Origin: Bacillota bacterium
GTDB taxonomy: Bacteria; Bacillota; Clostridia; Lachnospirales; Lachnospiraceae
Length of the DNA stretch: 10,541 nucleotides
Reading direction: 5' to 3'
NCBI GenBank assembly: GCA_023392995.1
Contig: JAEWMZ010000414.1
Span: forward strand, 1-10,541
The number at the start of each line of letters is the position of its first letter. Position 1 is the first letter of the stretch. The position numbers were made by a program, and so were the translations under genes. Shown here one piece after another: positions 1-6,567 of the stretch. Under the pieces are notes generated by a model. The model did no database searches. It was not told where the DNA came from and worked only from the letters and a program-made list of their open reading frames with translations.

Positions 1-1532
1 AATAGAGGCAGCAAGCAGCTTATCTTCTTATTATAACGCTTCACGATCCATAGAAAGACCCCCAGGATAATTACATATAAAATAAGCTGTACCATACCTG
101 GCCTTCCTACCGTGATTAAATTCCAAGGTAATGCACTGCCAATTTTGCAAATCCATTCATAGAACCGCAATATATAATTAGCCCCGCCTACAAAGAAGAT
201 ACCCAGTGGCAGATAGATCACTCCTAAGATGCCTGCCAGAATAGAGGTTAGTGTCAAGATCGTAACAAAGGGAAGGATCATCAGATTCACAACAATTCCA
301 TAGAGGGGAAGTTGAAAATAAAAGTATGCAATCATAGGTGCCGTAGCAAGTTGCGCGCTGGTGCTTACATAGAGGCTTTCCAAAATCACATTCTTCTTCT
401 CAAACAATTGCCGAAAGCAAGGTAATATCAGCGCAATGCCAAGAATGGCGCCATAGGATAATAAGAAGCCGGCACTGAGTATCTGGAGAGGATTTTGCAA
501 CAGAATAATAAGAGCACTCAAGGACATCGCACTAAGCATGTCATAGGTTTTGCCCAGGAGAGTCGCCAGCAGCATAATCACCATCATCACGACTGCCCGG
601 TTAGTGGAAACACTGAAGCCTGTTAGAACTCCATAGCAATATAGAATAAAAATGGTAAGAAAGGTTGAGATAAAAATAGGGATTTTCAAATGCTTTAGAA
701 GTGTAAAGACAAACATTCCAATGAGCGAAATATGAAGACCGGATATTGCAAGAATATGAGAAATTCCATTCTGTTGATAAAGTGTTTTAATCTCATCTCC
801 TAATAGATACTTTTCTCCCAATAGCATTGCAATTAATGCACCCGACTCTTTTTCTGAGAGAATTTCATTATAAACTTCGATTAATTTGCCTTTGATTTGG
901 TTTAATACAGAATGAAAACGGGAATAAGTAGGATCTGATACGGTGATCGATTTTGCTCTTAGCTTAAAATCAATATTCTCAATATCGTAATAGAGCTGTT
1001 CATTGAACTGGCCTGGATTCGTAGCCTTAGAAAATTTTTGAAGTGTTCCCTGCACCGTTATCTCATTTCCAACTTGATAGCTTACAGGTTCAGAGGTGTT
1101 AAAAGAATTGTCAGAAGCCATAGCATCATCACAAAAAACGATAATTGCTTCACAGCGATAGCTGTATTCCCCGGGTAATGTAACATGATTGTTTTCCAGA
1201 TAGATTGCTTCGCCGGAGGGTTTCTTCACAATCATATCGATTCTCCCCGACACTTCACAAGCAATCTTTTGATCAAAGGCTTCATAAAGTGCGGGCTTTT
1301 TTAATTGCTCTCCCATTGCCAGGAAGCCTAAGAGCAGCAAAAAAGGCAAGATCCAGATGAATTTATCACCAGAATTAATTATGCTTACTTTGATCCTGTA
1401 TAAAGTAAGATAGATCATTAAAAATAACAGGAGCATGAGTAAAATTATAGCATAGAATGCCAGCTGCCTCCAAGCTAGATACATTCCAATCAAAAAGAAG
1501 CTCAGTATCCATATGAGCGGACGTTTGATCAA
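1..1532 (-). CDS. comEC: ComEC/Rec2 family DNA-uptake channel (3' end outside window)
   Basis: Integral membrane channel that carries single-stranded DNA across the cytoplasmic membrane during transformation. The reading frame is open for 510 codons from a TTG at 1532-1530 to the left edge. That TTG has a strong Shine-Dalgarno (AGGAGGGG, 1540-1547) 7 nt upstream, and the nearby GTG at 1540 is in a frame that stops at once. Residues 1-75 hold membrane segments. Residues about 90-200 look like the DUF4131/OB-fold region and include NPGQFNE at 172-178. Residues about 230-500 form the polytopic Competence domain with the family signature HILAISGLHIS (259-269) and VSTNRAVVMM (308-317). Family members are usually 700-800 residues and end in a metallo-beta-lactamase-like domain; that part would lie beyond the window. 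It is the last visible gene of the comEA-to-comEC run. Identity is secure; whether the full gene is intact cannot be seen. Confidence 0.95.
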   Translation of the reverse strand, partial: MIKRPLIWILSFFLIGMYLAWRQLAFYAIILLMLLLFLMIYLTLYRIKVSIINSGDKFIWILPFLLLLGFLAMGEQLKKPALYEAFDQKIACEVSGRIDMIVKKPSGEAIYLENNHVTLPGEYSYRCEAIIVFCDDAMASDNSFNTSEPVSYQVGNEITVQGTLQKFSKATNPGQFNEQLYYDIENIDFKLRAKSITVSDPTYSRFHSVLNQIKGKLIEVYNEILSEKESGALIAMLLGEKYLLGDEIKTLYQQNGISHILAISGLHISLIGMFVFTLLKHLKIPIFISTFLTIFILYCYGVLTGFSVSTNRAVVMMVIMLLATLLGKTYDMLSAMSLSALIILLQNPLQILSAGFLLSYGAILGIALILPCFRQLFEKKNVILESLYVSTSAQLATAPMIAYFYFQLPLYGIVVNLMILPFVTILTLTSILAGILGVIYLPLGIFFVGGANYILRFYEWICKIGSALPWNLITVGRPGMVQLILYVIILGVFLWIVKRYNKKISCLLPL

Positions 1533-1539
1533 ATACGCA

Positions 1540-1547
1540 CCCCTCCT
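1540..1547 (-). promoter_or_regulatory. Shine-Dalgarno that fixes the comEC TTG start
   Basis: AGGAGGGG on the minus strand lies 7 nt before the TTG at 1532. It is the only strong ribosome-binding site near the frame opening and is the reason for choosing a rare TTG start rather than a downstream ATG. Confidence 0.85.
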
Positions 1548-1573
1548 AACTTTATCTTTCAGTATTTATTCTC

Positions 1574-1702
1574 TTATTTTCTCATGACCAAAGCTTTTAT
1601 CACTTTAATTGCTTTGATTGCCTTTATCACTTTAATTGCTTTGATCGCCTTTATCGCTCTAATTGCTTTGATCGCCTTTATCACTTTAATTGCTTTGATC
1701 AT
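1574..1702 (-). CDS. Possible 42-residue (Ala/Val)-Ile-Lys repeat peptide encoded by the tandem array
   Basis: The minus strand of the 27-bp array is an open frame from ATG (1702) to TAA (1574). The peptide is built of (A/V)-I-(K/R) triplets, starting MIKAIKVIK and ending ALVMRK, with about one basic residue in three. The ATG and the six C-terminal codons come from sequence flanking the array. The three kinds of unit difference keep the frame open and conservative (V to A, K to R, one silent). The other two minus-strand frames of the array contain stops. Against translation: there is no clear Shine-Dalgarno before the ATG, and any 27-bp repeat without a stop gives such a frame. I recognise no family. 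It could be a real small cationic peptide, a leader for comEC, or a chance frame over a minisatellite. Confidence 0.25.
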   Translation of the reverse strand: MIKAIKVIKAIKAIRAIKAIKAIKVIKAIKAIKVIKALVMRK

Positions 1703-1704
1703 GA
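1581..1704. repeat. 14-bp inverted repeat capping the tandem array
   Basis: CTCATGACCAAAGC at 1581-1594 and GCTTTGATCATGAG at 1691-1704 are inverted copies with one mismatch. They lie at the two ends of the 27-bp array; the right arm overlaps the end of the last unit. There is no T-run after the hairpin on either strand, so it is not a normal terminator. Confidence 0.7.
1596..1702. repeat. 27-bp tandem repeat, four units, with internal 9-bp period
   Basis: Four head-to-tail units occupy 1596-1622, 1623-1649, 1650-1676 and 1677-1702. The first three are full 27-mers. In the last, the final three bases are replaced by ATG, part of the flanking sequence. On the minus strand each unit consists of three related 9-mers: GCRATCAAA, GCAATTARA and GYGATAAAG/A. 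Only a few positions differ between units: a C/T that is a silent GCG/GCA change, K/R in unit 3 and V/A in unit 3. The array fills most of the 213-nt gap between the GerMN gene and comEC. It has no spacers, so it is not a CRISPR array. Confidence 0.95.
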
Positions 1705-1745
1705 GCTTTTGATTACTGTTATGCTTTTCCCACAATTAACATGTA

Positions 1746-2666
1746 TTATTGTGTCGATGTTTCTATCAGATCAAGATTTCTTTCGAAGGGAACATCAAAG
1801 TCAACGCTCTCTAAATATGACTTCTGTACCTCTCCGTTAATACGAAATTGCACCTTATTGATTCCGGGCAACTCTACTAAAGTATTTACCACGGAATAGA
1901 TTGCCACCTTATCTGTAACCTCCGGAAGCTTATCCAAAAATTTCTCATTAAAATCTACAAAGCAGGTTCCATCCGTCTTATATAGGTTAAGCAGTACCGT
2001 ATCCTTCGGAATTGTATCATATAGCCCCAATTTGGTTGGTCCATTGATCAATTGCCTTACTGCTGATTCTTCAATGGATTCCATACCGGAATAATTGATG
2101 TTTGTATCATATTCAATTAATGCATCTCCGGCTTCATTTGCAAAATATAGCTTGACTCTATAGTTCGTATTCGTCTCCGTATCATCGATAAAATCCTCTG
2201 CCGTAAGCGGACCTACCACATCTCCATTGGAGTCAATGAGAGGATTTCCATTGACATTAATCTGCACATATTCAATTGCCTTAAGCTGGGTCAGCGTCAT
2301 AACAATGGCAGCTCGCGCCAGGATTTCATCTACTCCCTTTAAATTATTATAGGTTGAATCAAAATTAACCGTTAGGCTTCCATCATTATCAAGCGTGTAA
2401 TCCGCTTTTACATCGCCGGGCAGTACGCTTTTATACGTCAGATTTTCAGGGTTTAGCTTCAGCATATAGAGCAGCTCATTGATTTGCTCTGAAAGATCCG
2501 TACTGATTAAATGATAATTTTCATTCGTCAGACCCTTTGTATCTGAGTTAATATAATATACTGCTACATTGGCGTCTGGATCCTCTTCCTCCTGCCGATT
2601 GCTGCAAGCAAGAAGAAGGGTTGATGCCATCATTATAAGAATCATTAATAGGAATGCTTTTTTCAT
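1746..2666 (-). CDS. Lipoprotein with two GerMN domains
   Basis: Predicted cell-surface lipoprotein of 306 residues. The start is set at MKKAFLL because GGAG lies 6 nt upstream (2673-2676) and because that start gives a compact signal peptide: KK, a hydrophobic stretch (residues 4-19), then LLAC with lipidated Cys21. The frame itself extends 30 codons further up, but those codons resemble no signal peptide and would overlap the kinase gene. After an acidic linker (22-32) come two GerMN domains at about residues 35-145 and 170-282. Each has the 'V-F...A-...L-.-I..V.-.-NG' pattern, for example YVQINVNG at 133-140 and VQFRINGE at 272-279. GerMN domains occur in Bacillus GerM (sporulation/germination) and actinobacterial LpqB. 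The gene follows the histidine kinase by 76 nt, so a role as an envelope partner of that kinase is likely but inferred. A spore role is not shown by the sequence. Confidence 0.9.
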   Translation of the reverse strand: MKKAFLLMILIMMASTLLLACSNRQEEEDPDANVAVYYINSDTKGLTNENYHLISTDLSEQINELLYMLKLNPENLTYKSVLPGDVKADYTLDNDGSLTVNFDSTYNNLKGVDEILARAAIVMTLTQLKAIEYVQINVNGNPLIDSNGDVVGPLTAEDFIDDTETNTNYRVKLYFANEAGDALIEYDTNINYSGMESIEESAVRQLINGPTKLGLYDTIPKDTVLLNLYKTDGTCFVDFNEKFLDKLPEVTDKVAIYSVVNTLVELPGINKVQFRINGEVQKSYLESVDFDVPFERNLDLIETSTQ

Positions 2667-2672
2667 GTATGT

Positions 2673-2676
2673 CTCC
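2673..2676 (-). promoter_or_regulatory. Shine-Dalgarno deciding the GerMN lipoprotein start
   Basis: GGAG at 6 nt from the ATG at 2666 selects the lipoprotein start over the in-frame ATG four codons earlier, which has AAGGTG only 2 nt away. Confidence 0.65.
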
Positions 2677-2742
2677 ATTTCACCTTGTGACTGTTTCAGT
2701 ATCTCCATACCTGGTCGTTCTGGAATAGTAGAACCGCTTTGG

Positions 2743-4191
2743 CTAGTAAGCCACATAATTTAAAGGAATCCTTACATTAAAGGTGGTACCTTCACCTTCC
2801 TTGCTATATACCTTCACCGCTCCATGGTGCATTAAGATTGCATTTTTCGTTATTGCAAGTCCCAGGCCTGTTCCTCCGGTACCTCTGGATCTTGCTTTAT
2901 CCACACGATAGAAACGTTCAAAGATATAGTCTATTGCAGCTTCTGGAATACCAATACCAGAATCCGATACTTTGATAAAGAAATACTTGTGGTCTGCATT
3001 TAAGGATACTCTAACCCAGCCATCCTCCGTATTATATTTGATTGCATTTTCAATCAAATTGGAAATGGCCAGTGTAAGCTTTACTTCATCAATTTCAGCG
3101 ATGACCGGTCGAAAGCTTTCGTAGATCATCTCTATATTCTGCTTCTGGGCTATAGGTCGCAGGCGCTTAAGAATCAATTCCAAAAGCTCATTGATATTCA
3201 CCGGTGTAATATTCATATCACCGGCGGCTTTATCCAGCTTCACTAAGGAAAGAAGATCTGTGATTATCTTATTCTCACGTTCGATTTCATCTGTAATATC
3301 AGTTAAGAACTCCCGGTATAGCTCCACCGGTGCATCCTCCTGCATCAGCAGGGAATCAGCAAGCACTTTAATAGAGGTAATGGGCGTTTTCAGCTCATGG
3401 GACACATTTGATACAAATTCCTGTCTGGTACTCTCCAGCTTTTTCATCTGAACAATCATGTGGTTAAAGGAGTCCGATATCTTTTCAATCTCATTGTAGC
3501 CCTTAATGGTTACTTCTCCCTCCAGGTATCCATCCGTAATACGATCAATGGAATTCACAATGCTCGTCAATGGCTTTGTGAGCCTGCCAGAGAAATAGAT
3601 GGCAAAGGAAATGATTAAGATTGCTAAGGTAACCACAAAAACAGCTGCACGCTGATTCAAGCTTTCCCGGATTAGATGGATATCTTTGGTAGAAAAGCTC
3701 ATAACAATAACACCCATAATTTCCTTCGTATCATTATGAGTGATCGGATAAGTGAACTTTAAATAATGGGTCTTCTTATCGTGAATCGGAGTTGGTGTTG
3801 TGCCCTTCAGACATTGAATGACATCGGCAGAAACCAGATACTTCCCTGCTTCCAAGGAGTACGTATCCTTTACAATATTCATATTGCCATTCACTATAAT
3901 GATTCTTCCATTATAAAGATCCGCAAGCCGATTAATCTCCTGATCAATCTCGGTATCATCACCGGTCGTAAGATAAAGACTTGCATCCAACTTATTTGAT
4001 AAAATACTTCCCTGGTTCTGCAGCGATGTGACTTTATTGGAAATCGCATTTTTTTCATAGGTATTTAACATCACCAGAGAAAAGAATAATAACGGAATCA
4101 CTCCAAGTATAATACAAACCAGAAATAGATAAATCCGCATACTATTTAAAATTTTTAGTTTACTCTTGATTTTGGAAAAAATATCCGACAC
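2743..4191 (-). CDS. Membrane sensor histidine kinase with HAMP domain
   Basis: Sensor kinase of 482 residues if it starts at GTG 4191, which overlaps the regulator gene by 32 nt. Layout in that numbering: first membrane segment about 19-39, extracytoplasmic sensor region about 45-180 with no family I can name, second membrane segment about 182-202, HAMP about 203-252, then HisKA with NVSHELKTP and phospho-acceptor His265. The HATPase_c domain carries the N-box NLIENAIKY (Asn382), G1 DSGIGIP (Asp410), the F-box FERFYRVD and G2 GTGGTGLGL (437-445). There is no PAS domain. All catalytic boxes are intact. The start is uncertain: no good Shine-Dalgarno precedes GTG 4191, and ATG 4140 (465 residues, 19 nt after the regulator stop) also lacks one, so translational coupling to the regulator is likely. 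The frame extends upstream to 4296, but only within the regulator gene. Partner of the response regulator upstream; signal unknown. Confidence 0.93.
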   Translation of the reverse strand: MSDIFSKIKSKLKILNSMRIYLFLVCIILGVIPLLFFSLVMLNTYEKNAISNKVTSLQNQGSILSNKLDASLYLTTGDDTEIDQEINRLADLYNGRIIIVNGNMNIVKDTYSLEAGKYLVSADVIQCLKGTTPTPIHDKKTHYLKFTYPITHNDTKEIMGVIVMSFSTKDIHLIRESLNQRAAVFVVTLAILIISFAIYFSGRLTKPLTSIVNSIDRITDGYLEGEVTIKGYNEIEKISDSFNHMIVQMKKLESTRQEFVSNVSHELKTPITSIKVLADSLLMQEDAPVELYREFLTDITDEIERENKIITDLLSLVKLDKAAGDMNITPVNINELLELILKRLRPIAQKQNIEMIYESFRPVIAEIDEVKLTLAISNLIENAIKYNTEDGWVRVSLNADHKYFFIKVSDSGIGIPEAAIDYIFERFYRVDKARSRGTGGTGLGLAITKNAILMHHGAVKVYSKEGEGTTFNVRIPLNYVAY

Positions 4192-4858
4192 CCCATTTTG
4201 TATGTATATATTTTGGCTCACTTGGATTGCTTTCAATCTTTTCACGTAATCTTCTGATGTGAACATCCACGGTTCTAACATCACCCGGATAATCATAGCC
4301 CCAAACGATATTCAGCAAATTCTCACGACTATATACTTTATTAGGATTAAACACTAATAATTCAAGCAAATCAAATTCCTTCGCAGTTAAATTAACCTCT
4401 TTTCCTGCGATATATACTCTCTTATTCTCACAATCAATCTTCATATCACCAAATGCGATAATTTTCTTGTCAGCATCATTGGAGGAGCTTGACTTGCTGC
4501 TGCGGCGCATAATCGCCTTGATGCGAGCCTTAACCTCGAGAATATTAAAAGGCTTCGTGATATAATCATCTGCGCCATATTCCAAACCCAGAATTTTATC
4601 CATATCATCGCCTTTGGCTGTCAGCATAATAATAGGCATCGTGGAAAACTCCCTGATCTGCTGGCATACTTCAAAGCCCGTCAGCTTTGGAAGCATAACG
4701 TCCAAAAGCACCACGTCATATTCCTTATTCTTTGCGGCTTCTAATGCTTCTTCTCCATCATAAGCACAGTCCACTTCCATACCATCCTGCTCAAGACTAA
4801 ACCGGATTCCCTTAACGATTAATTTTTCATCGTCCACAACAAGTACTTTCTTTGCCAT
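4160..4858 (-). CDS. OmpR/PhoB-family response regulator
   Basis: DNA-binding response regulator of 232 residues, the full family length. The receiver domain (about 3-115) has the acidic pair Asp9-Asp10, phospho-acceptor Asp53 in LLDVMLPKLTG, switch Thr80 (MLTAK) and Lys102 (TKPF). After a Ser-rich linker (about 118-128) comes a winged-helix DNA-binding domain (about 133-230) with VNLTAKEFDLLELL, VRTVDVHIRRLREKI and the terminal WGVGYFF. The start is clear: AGAGGTG at 5 nt from the ATG (4864-4870). It lies 85 nt downstream of comEA and overlaps or abuts the kinase gene. It is expected to be phosphorylated by that kinase. Its targets are unknown; the comEA promoter region and the GerMN-comEC part are natural candidates by position only. 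Confidence 0.96.
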   Translation of the reverse strand: MAKKVLVVDDEKLIVKGIRFSLEQDGMEVDCAYDGEEALEAAKNKEYDVVLLDVMLPKLTGFEVCQQIREFSTMPIIMLTAKGDDMDKILGLEYGADDYITKPFNILEVKARIKAIMRRSSKSSSSNDADKKIIAFGDMKIDCENKRVYIAGKEVNLTAKEFDLLELLVFNPNKVYSRENLLNIVWGYDYPGDVRTVDVHIRRLREKIESNPSEPKYIHTKWGVGYFFQNQE

Positions 4859-4943
4859 ATTATCACCTCTTATTTAGTTTCCATCTAATCCTCAAGCCGC
4901 AAGACCTTCCATTTTAAAGAAAAGCGAATACCTCTTTGTAAGA

Positions 4944-5717
4944 TTAGTCTACTGTTATTTTATCTGATATCTGACGAAAGGAACCCTCTTTGATTCCCGG
5001 TATCTTCATCAAATCCTCAATTGTCTTAAATGTTCCATTTGCATTGCGGTATTCTATAATACTATTGGCCTTTGACTGCCCTATTCCAGGTAACGTCATT
5101 AACTGAACCGCATCCGCTGTATTAATATTAACCTTAGTATTTCCCTTGTTATCCTTAGTCCCCTTCGTCTCTTCTTCTGTCGCAGCACCGGATATATACT
5201 CACTGGTATTCAATTCCTCCAGCTCTAACAGCGTCGGTACGTAGATTCTTTGACCATCCGTCACCAATTGCGCCTGATTTAGGTAGTCTCCTGCTGCTTC
5301 CTTCGTCAATCCACCTGCAAGCTTAAGAACATCGACTATCCTGGCACTTTCCTCTGCTGCATATACCCCGGGACGAGCAACAGCACCGCAGACATGAACA
5401 TAGATGATCGTCTCCGGCTTTTCTTCCGGTATGCCAGTCAGTGAAGGACTTTTGTCCTCACTTGTCTGTTCCTCGCCTGGAAGGAAGCCTTCCCGGACTT
5501 GTTTTTCTGTGCTTTCTTTTTCTACATTATCTTTTCCTGAGGTCTCTTTTTTTGTAGTTTCTTTCTCTGTACTTTCCAGCTCTGAGTACTCTGTCTCAAG
5601 AGCAACAGTCCCTTTCGTAAGCTCAGAGCGCTCCTTTTGATAGGAACAGCTGTAGCATATACCTGATATCAACAAGAAAGTTCCAGTGATCCCCAGTATT
5701 ATTATTTTACGTTTCAT
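4944..5717 (-). CDS. comEA: ComEA-type competence DNA receptor, SLBB plus helix-hairpin-helix
   Basis: Membrane-anchored receptor that binds double-stranded DNA outside the cell and hands it to the uptake machinery. 257 residues. An N-terminal anchor (about 4-24) is followed by a low-complexity Ser/Thr/Glu/Lys tether (about 28-98). An SLBB domain follows (about 103-161: YVHVCGAVARPGVY at 106-119, LKLAGGLT, RIYVPT). A second short linker leads to the double HhH DNA-binding domain at the C terminus (about 194-257) with VNINTADAVQLMTLPGIG and LMKIPGIKEG. The SLBB-HhH order is that of Firmicutes ComEA. The start has AAGGAAG 5 nt upstream (5722-5728). Cys21 and Cys24 lie near the anchor, but no canonical lipobox is present. 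No comEB lies beside it; instead a two-component system separates it from comEC. Confidence 0.95.
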   Translation of the reverse strand: MKRKIIILGITGTFLLISGICYSCSYQKERSELTKGTVALETEYSELESTEKETTKKETSGKDNVEKESTEKQVREGFLPGEEQTSEDKSPSLTGIPEEKPETIIYVHVCGAVARPGVYAAEESARIVDVLKLAGGLTKEAAGDYLNQAQLVTDGQRIYVPTLLELEELNTSEYISGAATEEETKGTKDNKGNTKVNINTADAVQLMTLPGIGQSKANSIIEYRNANGTFKTIEDLMKIPGIKEGSFRQISDKITVD

Positions 5718-5784
5718 CTTGTCTTCCTTTCTAAAAAAGAAGACTTAAAAAGTACCCTCTATACTTTTTTCGTAAGACACTCTC

Positions 5785-5813
5785 ATTTTACATAAATTGC
5801 ACCCTATTTACAA
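5785..5813 (-). promoter_or_regulatory. Probable sigma-A-type promoter for comEA and downstream genes
   Basis: On the minus strand TTGTAA (5808-5813) and TAAAAT (5785-5790) are separated by exactly 17 nt, matching the -35 consensus at 4 of 6 positions and the -10 consensus at 5 of 6. The predicted transcription start near 5778 gives a leader of about 60 nt before comEA. A short inverted repeat overlaps the -35 element. Confidence 0.55.
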
Positions 5814-5817
5814 TAGG
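5803..5817. promoter_or_regulatory. Short inverted repeat over the comEA -35 box, possible operator
   Basis: CCTATT-TAC-AATAGG is a perfect 6-bp inverted repeat with a 3-nt centre. It covers the -35 hexamer of the proposed comEA promoter. Its position suits a repressor or regulator site, but nothing identifies the protein. Confidence 0.3.
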
Positions 5818-5840
5818 TATTATCGATATAATTTCATTTA

Positions 5841-6290
5841 TTACGCACAATTTTCCCGATTCCATTGAAAAATAACGATACCTGCAAGAATAAACAAAAC
5901 ACCGATGAGCTTTCTCCACTCAAATTGCACCTTCTCCGCACCGCATAATCCAAAAATCTCAATTAAATAAGCCACAATCAACTGCGCTGTAATAATAAAC
6001 ATATTTGCCATTGCAGGTCCCAGCGTATCAACGCTTTTGATTACGGTAAAGGTGATAAAGGCTCCCAGTGCACCTCCAATTAACAGATATTTCGGCTCCA
6101 CCTTAAGGATACTGCCAAAGCTGCCCTGTCTTCCGGTTACAAACCACGCGATGAGGCATACCAGTAATGCAGAAAACTGAACAAAACTGGCAGATACCCA
6201 AATGCTGGTTTGCTTCGTCACTCCCGTATTCAACACTCCCTGTGTACTCATTAATGCTCCTGAGATGATTGCGATAAGAAACCCCCACAT
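5841..6290 (-). CDS. YdcZ-type DMT-superfamily small membrane protein (DUF606)
   Basis: Small integral membrane protein of about 149 residues, most likely a transporter-like protein of the drug/metabolite superfamily; substrate unknown. About five hydrophobic segments can be seen. Family-like sequence includes GALMSTQGVLNTGVTKQTS near the N terminus, FVQFSALLVCLIAWF, LGAFITFTVIKSVDTLGPA and a final segment LIGVLFILAGIVIFQW. The start is set at ATG 6290 (MWGFLIAI) because related proteins begin in the first membrane helix and because GGCTAGG lies 9 nt upstream. The frame continues up to TTG 6353, but the predicted transcript start near 6358 would leave almost no leader for that start. ATG 6314 is the other alternative. 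It is a single gene between two operons, with no evident functional link to either. Confidence 0.85.
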   Translation of the reverse strand: MWGFLIAIISGALMSTQGVLNTGVTKQTSIWVSASFVQFSALLVCLIAWFVTGRQGSFGSILKVEPKYLLIGGALGAFITFTVIKSVDTLGPAMANMFIITAQLIVAYLIEIFGLCGAEKVQFEWRKLIGVLFILAGIVIFQWNRENCA

Positions 6291-6364
6291 GATCTGATAC
6301 CTAGCCTTTCCCATAAGTTGAAGAATTGTGTAATTACCAATTATATTTCCCAACTCTAAGAAAG

Positions 6365-6373
6365 ACTATACCA
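6365..6373 (-). promoter_or_regulatory. Extended -10 promoter for the YdcZ-type gene
   Basis: TGG followed by TATAGT on the minus strand fits TGn-TATAAT at all but one base. No good -35 lies 17 nt upstream, which is usual for extended -10 promoters. It sits just after the argD terminator and implies transcription from about 6358. Confidence 0.45.
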
Positions 6374-6382
6374 TTTTTGATC

Positions 6383-6432
6383 AAAAAACCGAATAATTAA
6401 CCTCCAAGCAGTGGCAGGTTTTATCCGGTTTT
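6383..6432 (-). terminator. Intrinsic terminator of the argJBD operon
   Basis: Read on the minus strand, AAAACCG (6426-6432) pairs with CGGTTTT (6385-6391). Inside it AACCT(G)CCA pairs with TGGAGGTT around a 5-nt loop (6407-6411). The outer arm runs into six T residues (6383-6388). It lies about 135 nt after the argD stop. The plus-strand reading also ends in TTTT, so the hairpin could work both ways, but no plus-strand gene needs it. Confidence 0.8.
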
Positions 6433-6567
6433 CCTTATAGCATTTCTTATATTTTTTTATTATCTGCTCTAGTTTTTTAATTCAGCTCTTTTACTCCTAT
6501 AAATCAACTTTTTTAACTAGTTCTTTCTAAACTCTTTGCTCTCGCCCTTTGTTCGATATCTATCCTT

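Noticed and set aside
1596..1702. Regular direct repeats suggesting a CRISPR array
   Set aside because: The 27-bp units are contiguous with no unique spacers, and no cas gene is present.
2569..2763. Plus-strand open frame of 64 codons across the lipoprotein start
   Set aside because: It is antisense to a well-supported signal peptide and linker, lacks a ribosome-binding site and has no recognisable family features. The same applies to the other plus-strand frames over the kinase, comEA, argD, argB and argJ.
2743..4296. Kinase starting at the far upstream codon 4296
   Set aside because: The first 35 codons would lie wholly inside the regulator's DNA-binding domain and resemble nothing in kinases; starts at 4191 or 4140 put the first membrane helix close to the N terminus, as expected.
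5747..5769. AAAAAGTA/TACTTTTT hairpin in the comEA leader as a terminator or attenuator
   Set aside because: The 8-bp stem is almost all A-T and weak, and no gene on either strand ends close by. It may affect the leader, but nothing supports a terminator.
6103..6288. Minus-strand 61-codon frame within the YdcZ-type gene
   Set aside because: It is a frame-shifted shadow. The overlapping frame gives hydrophobic segments with family-like sequence, this one does not.
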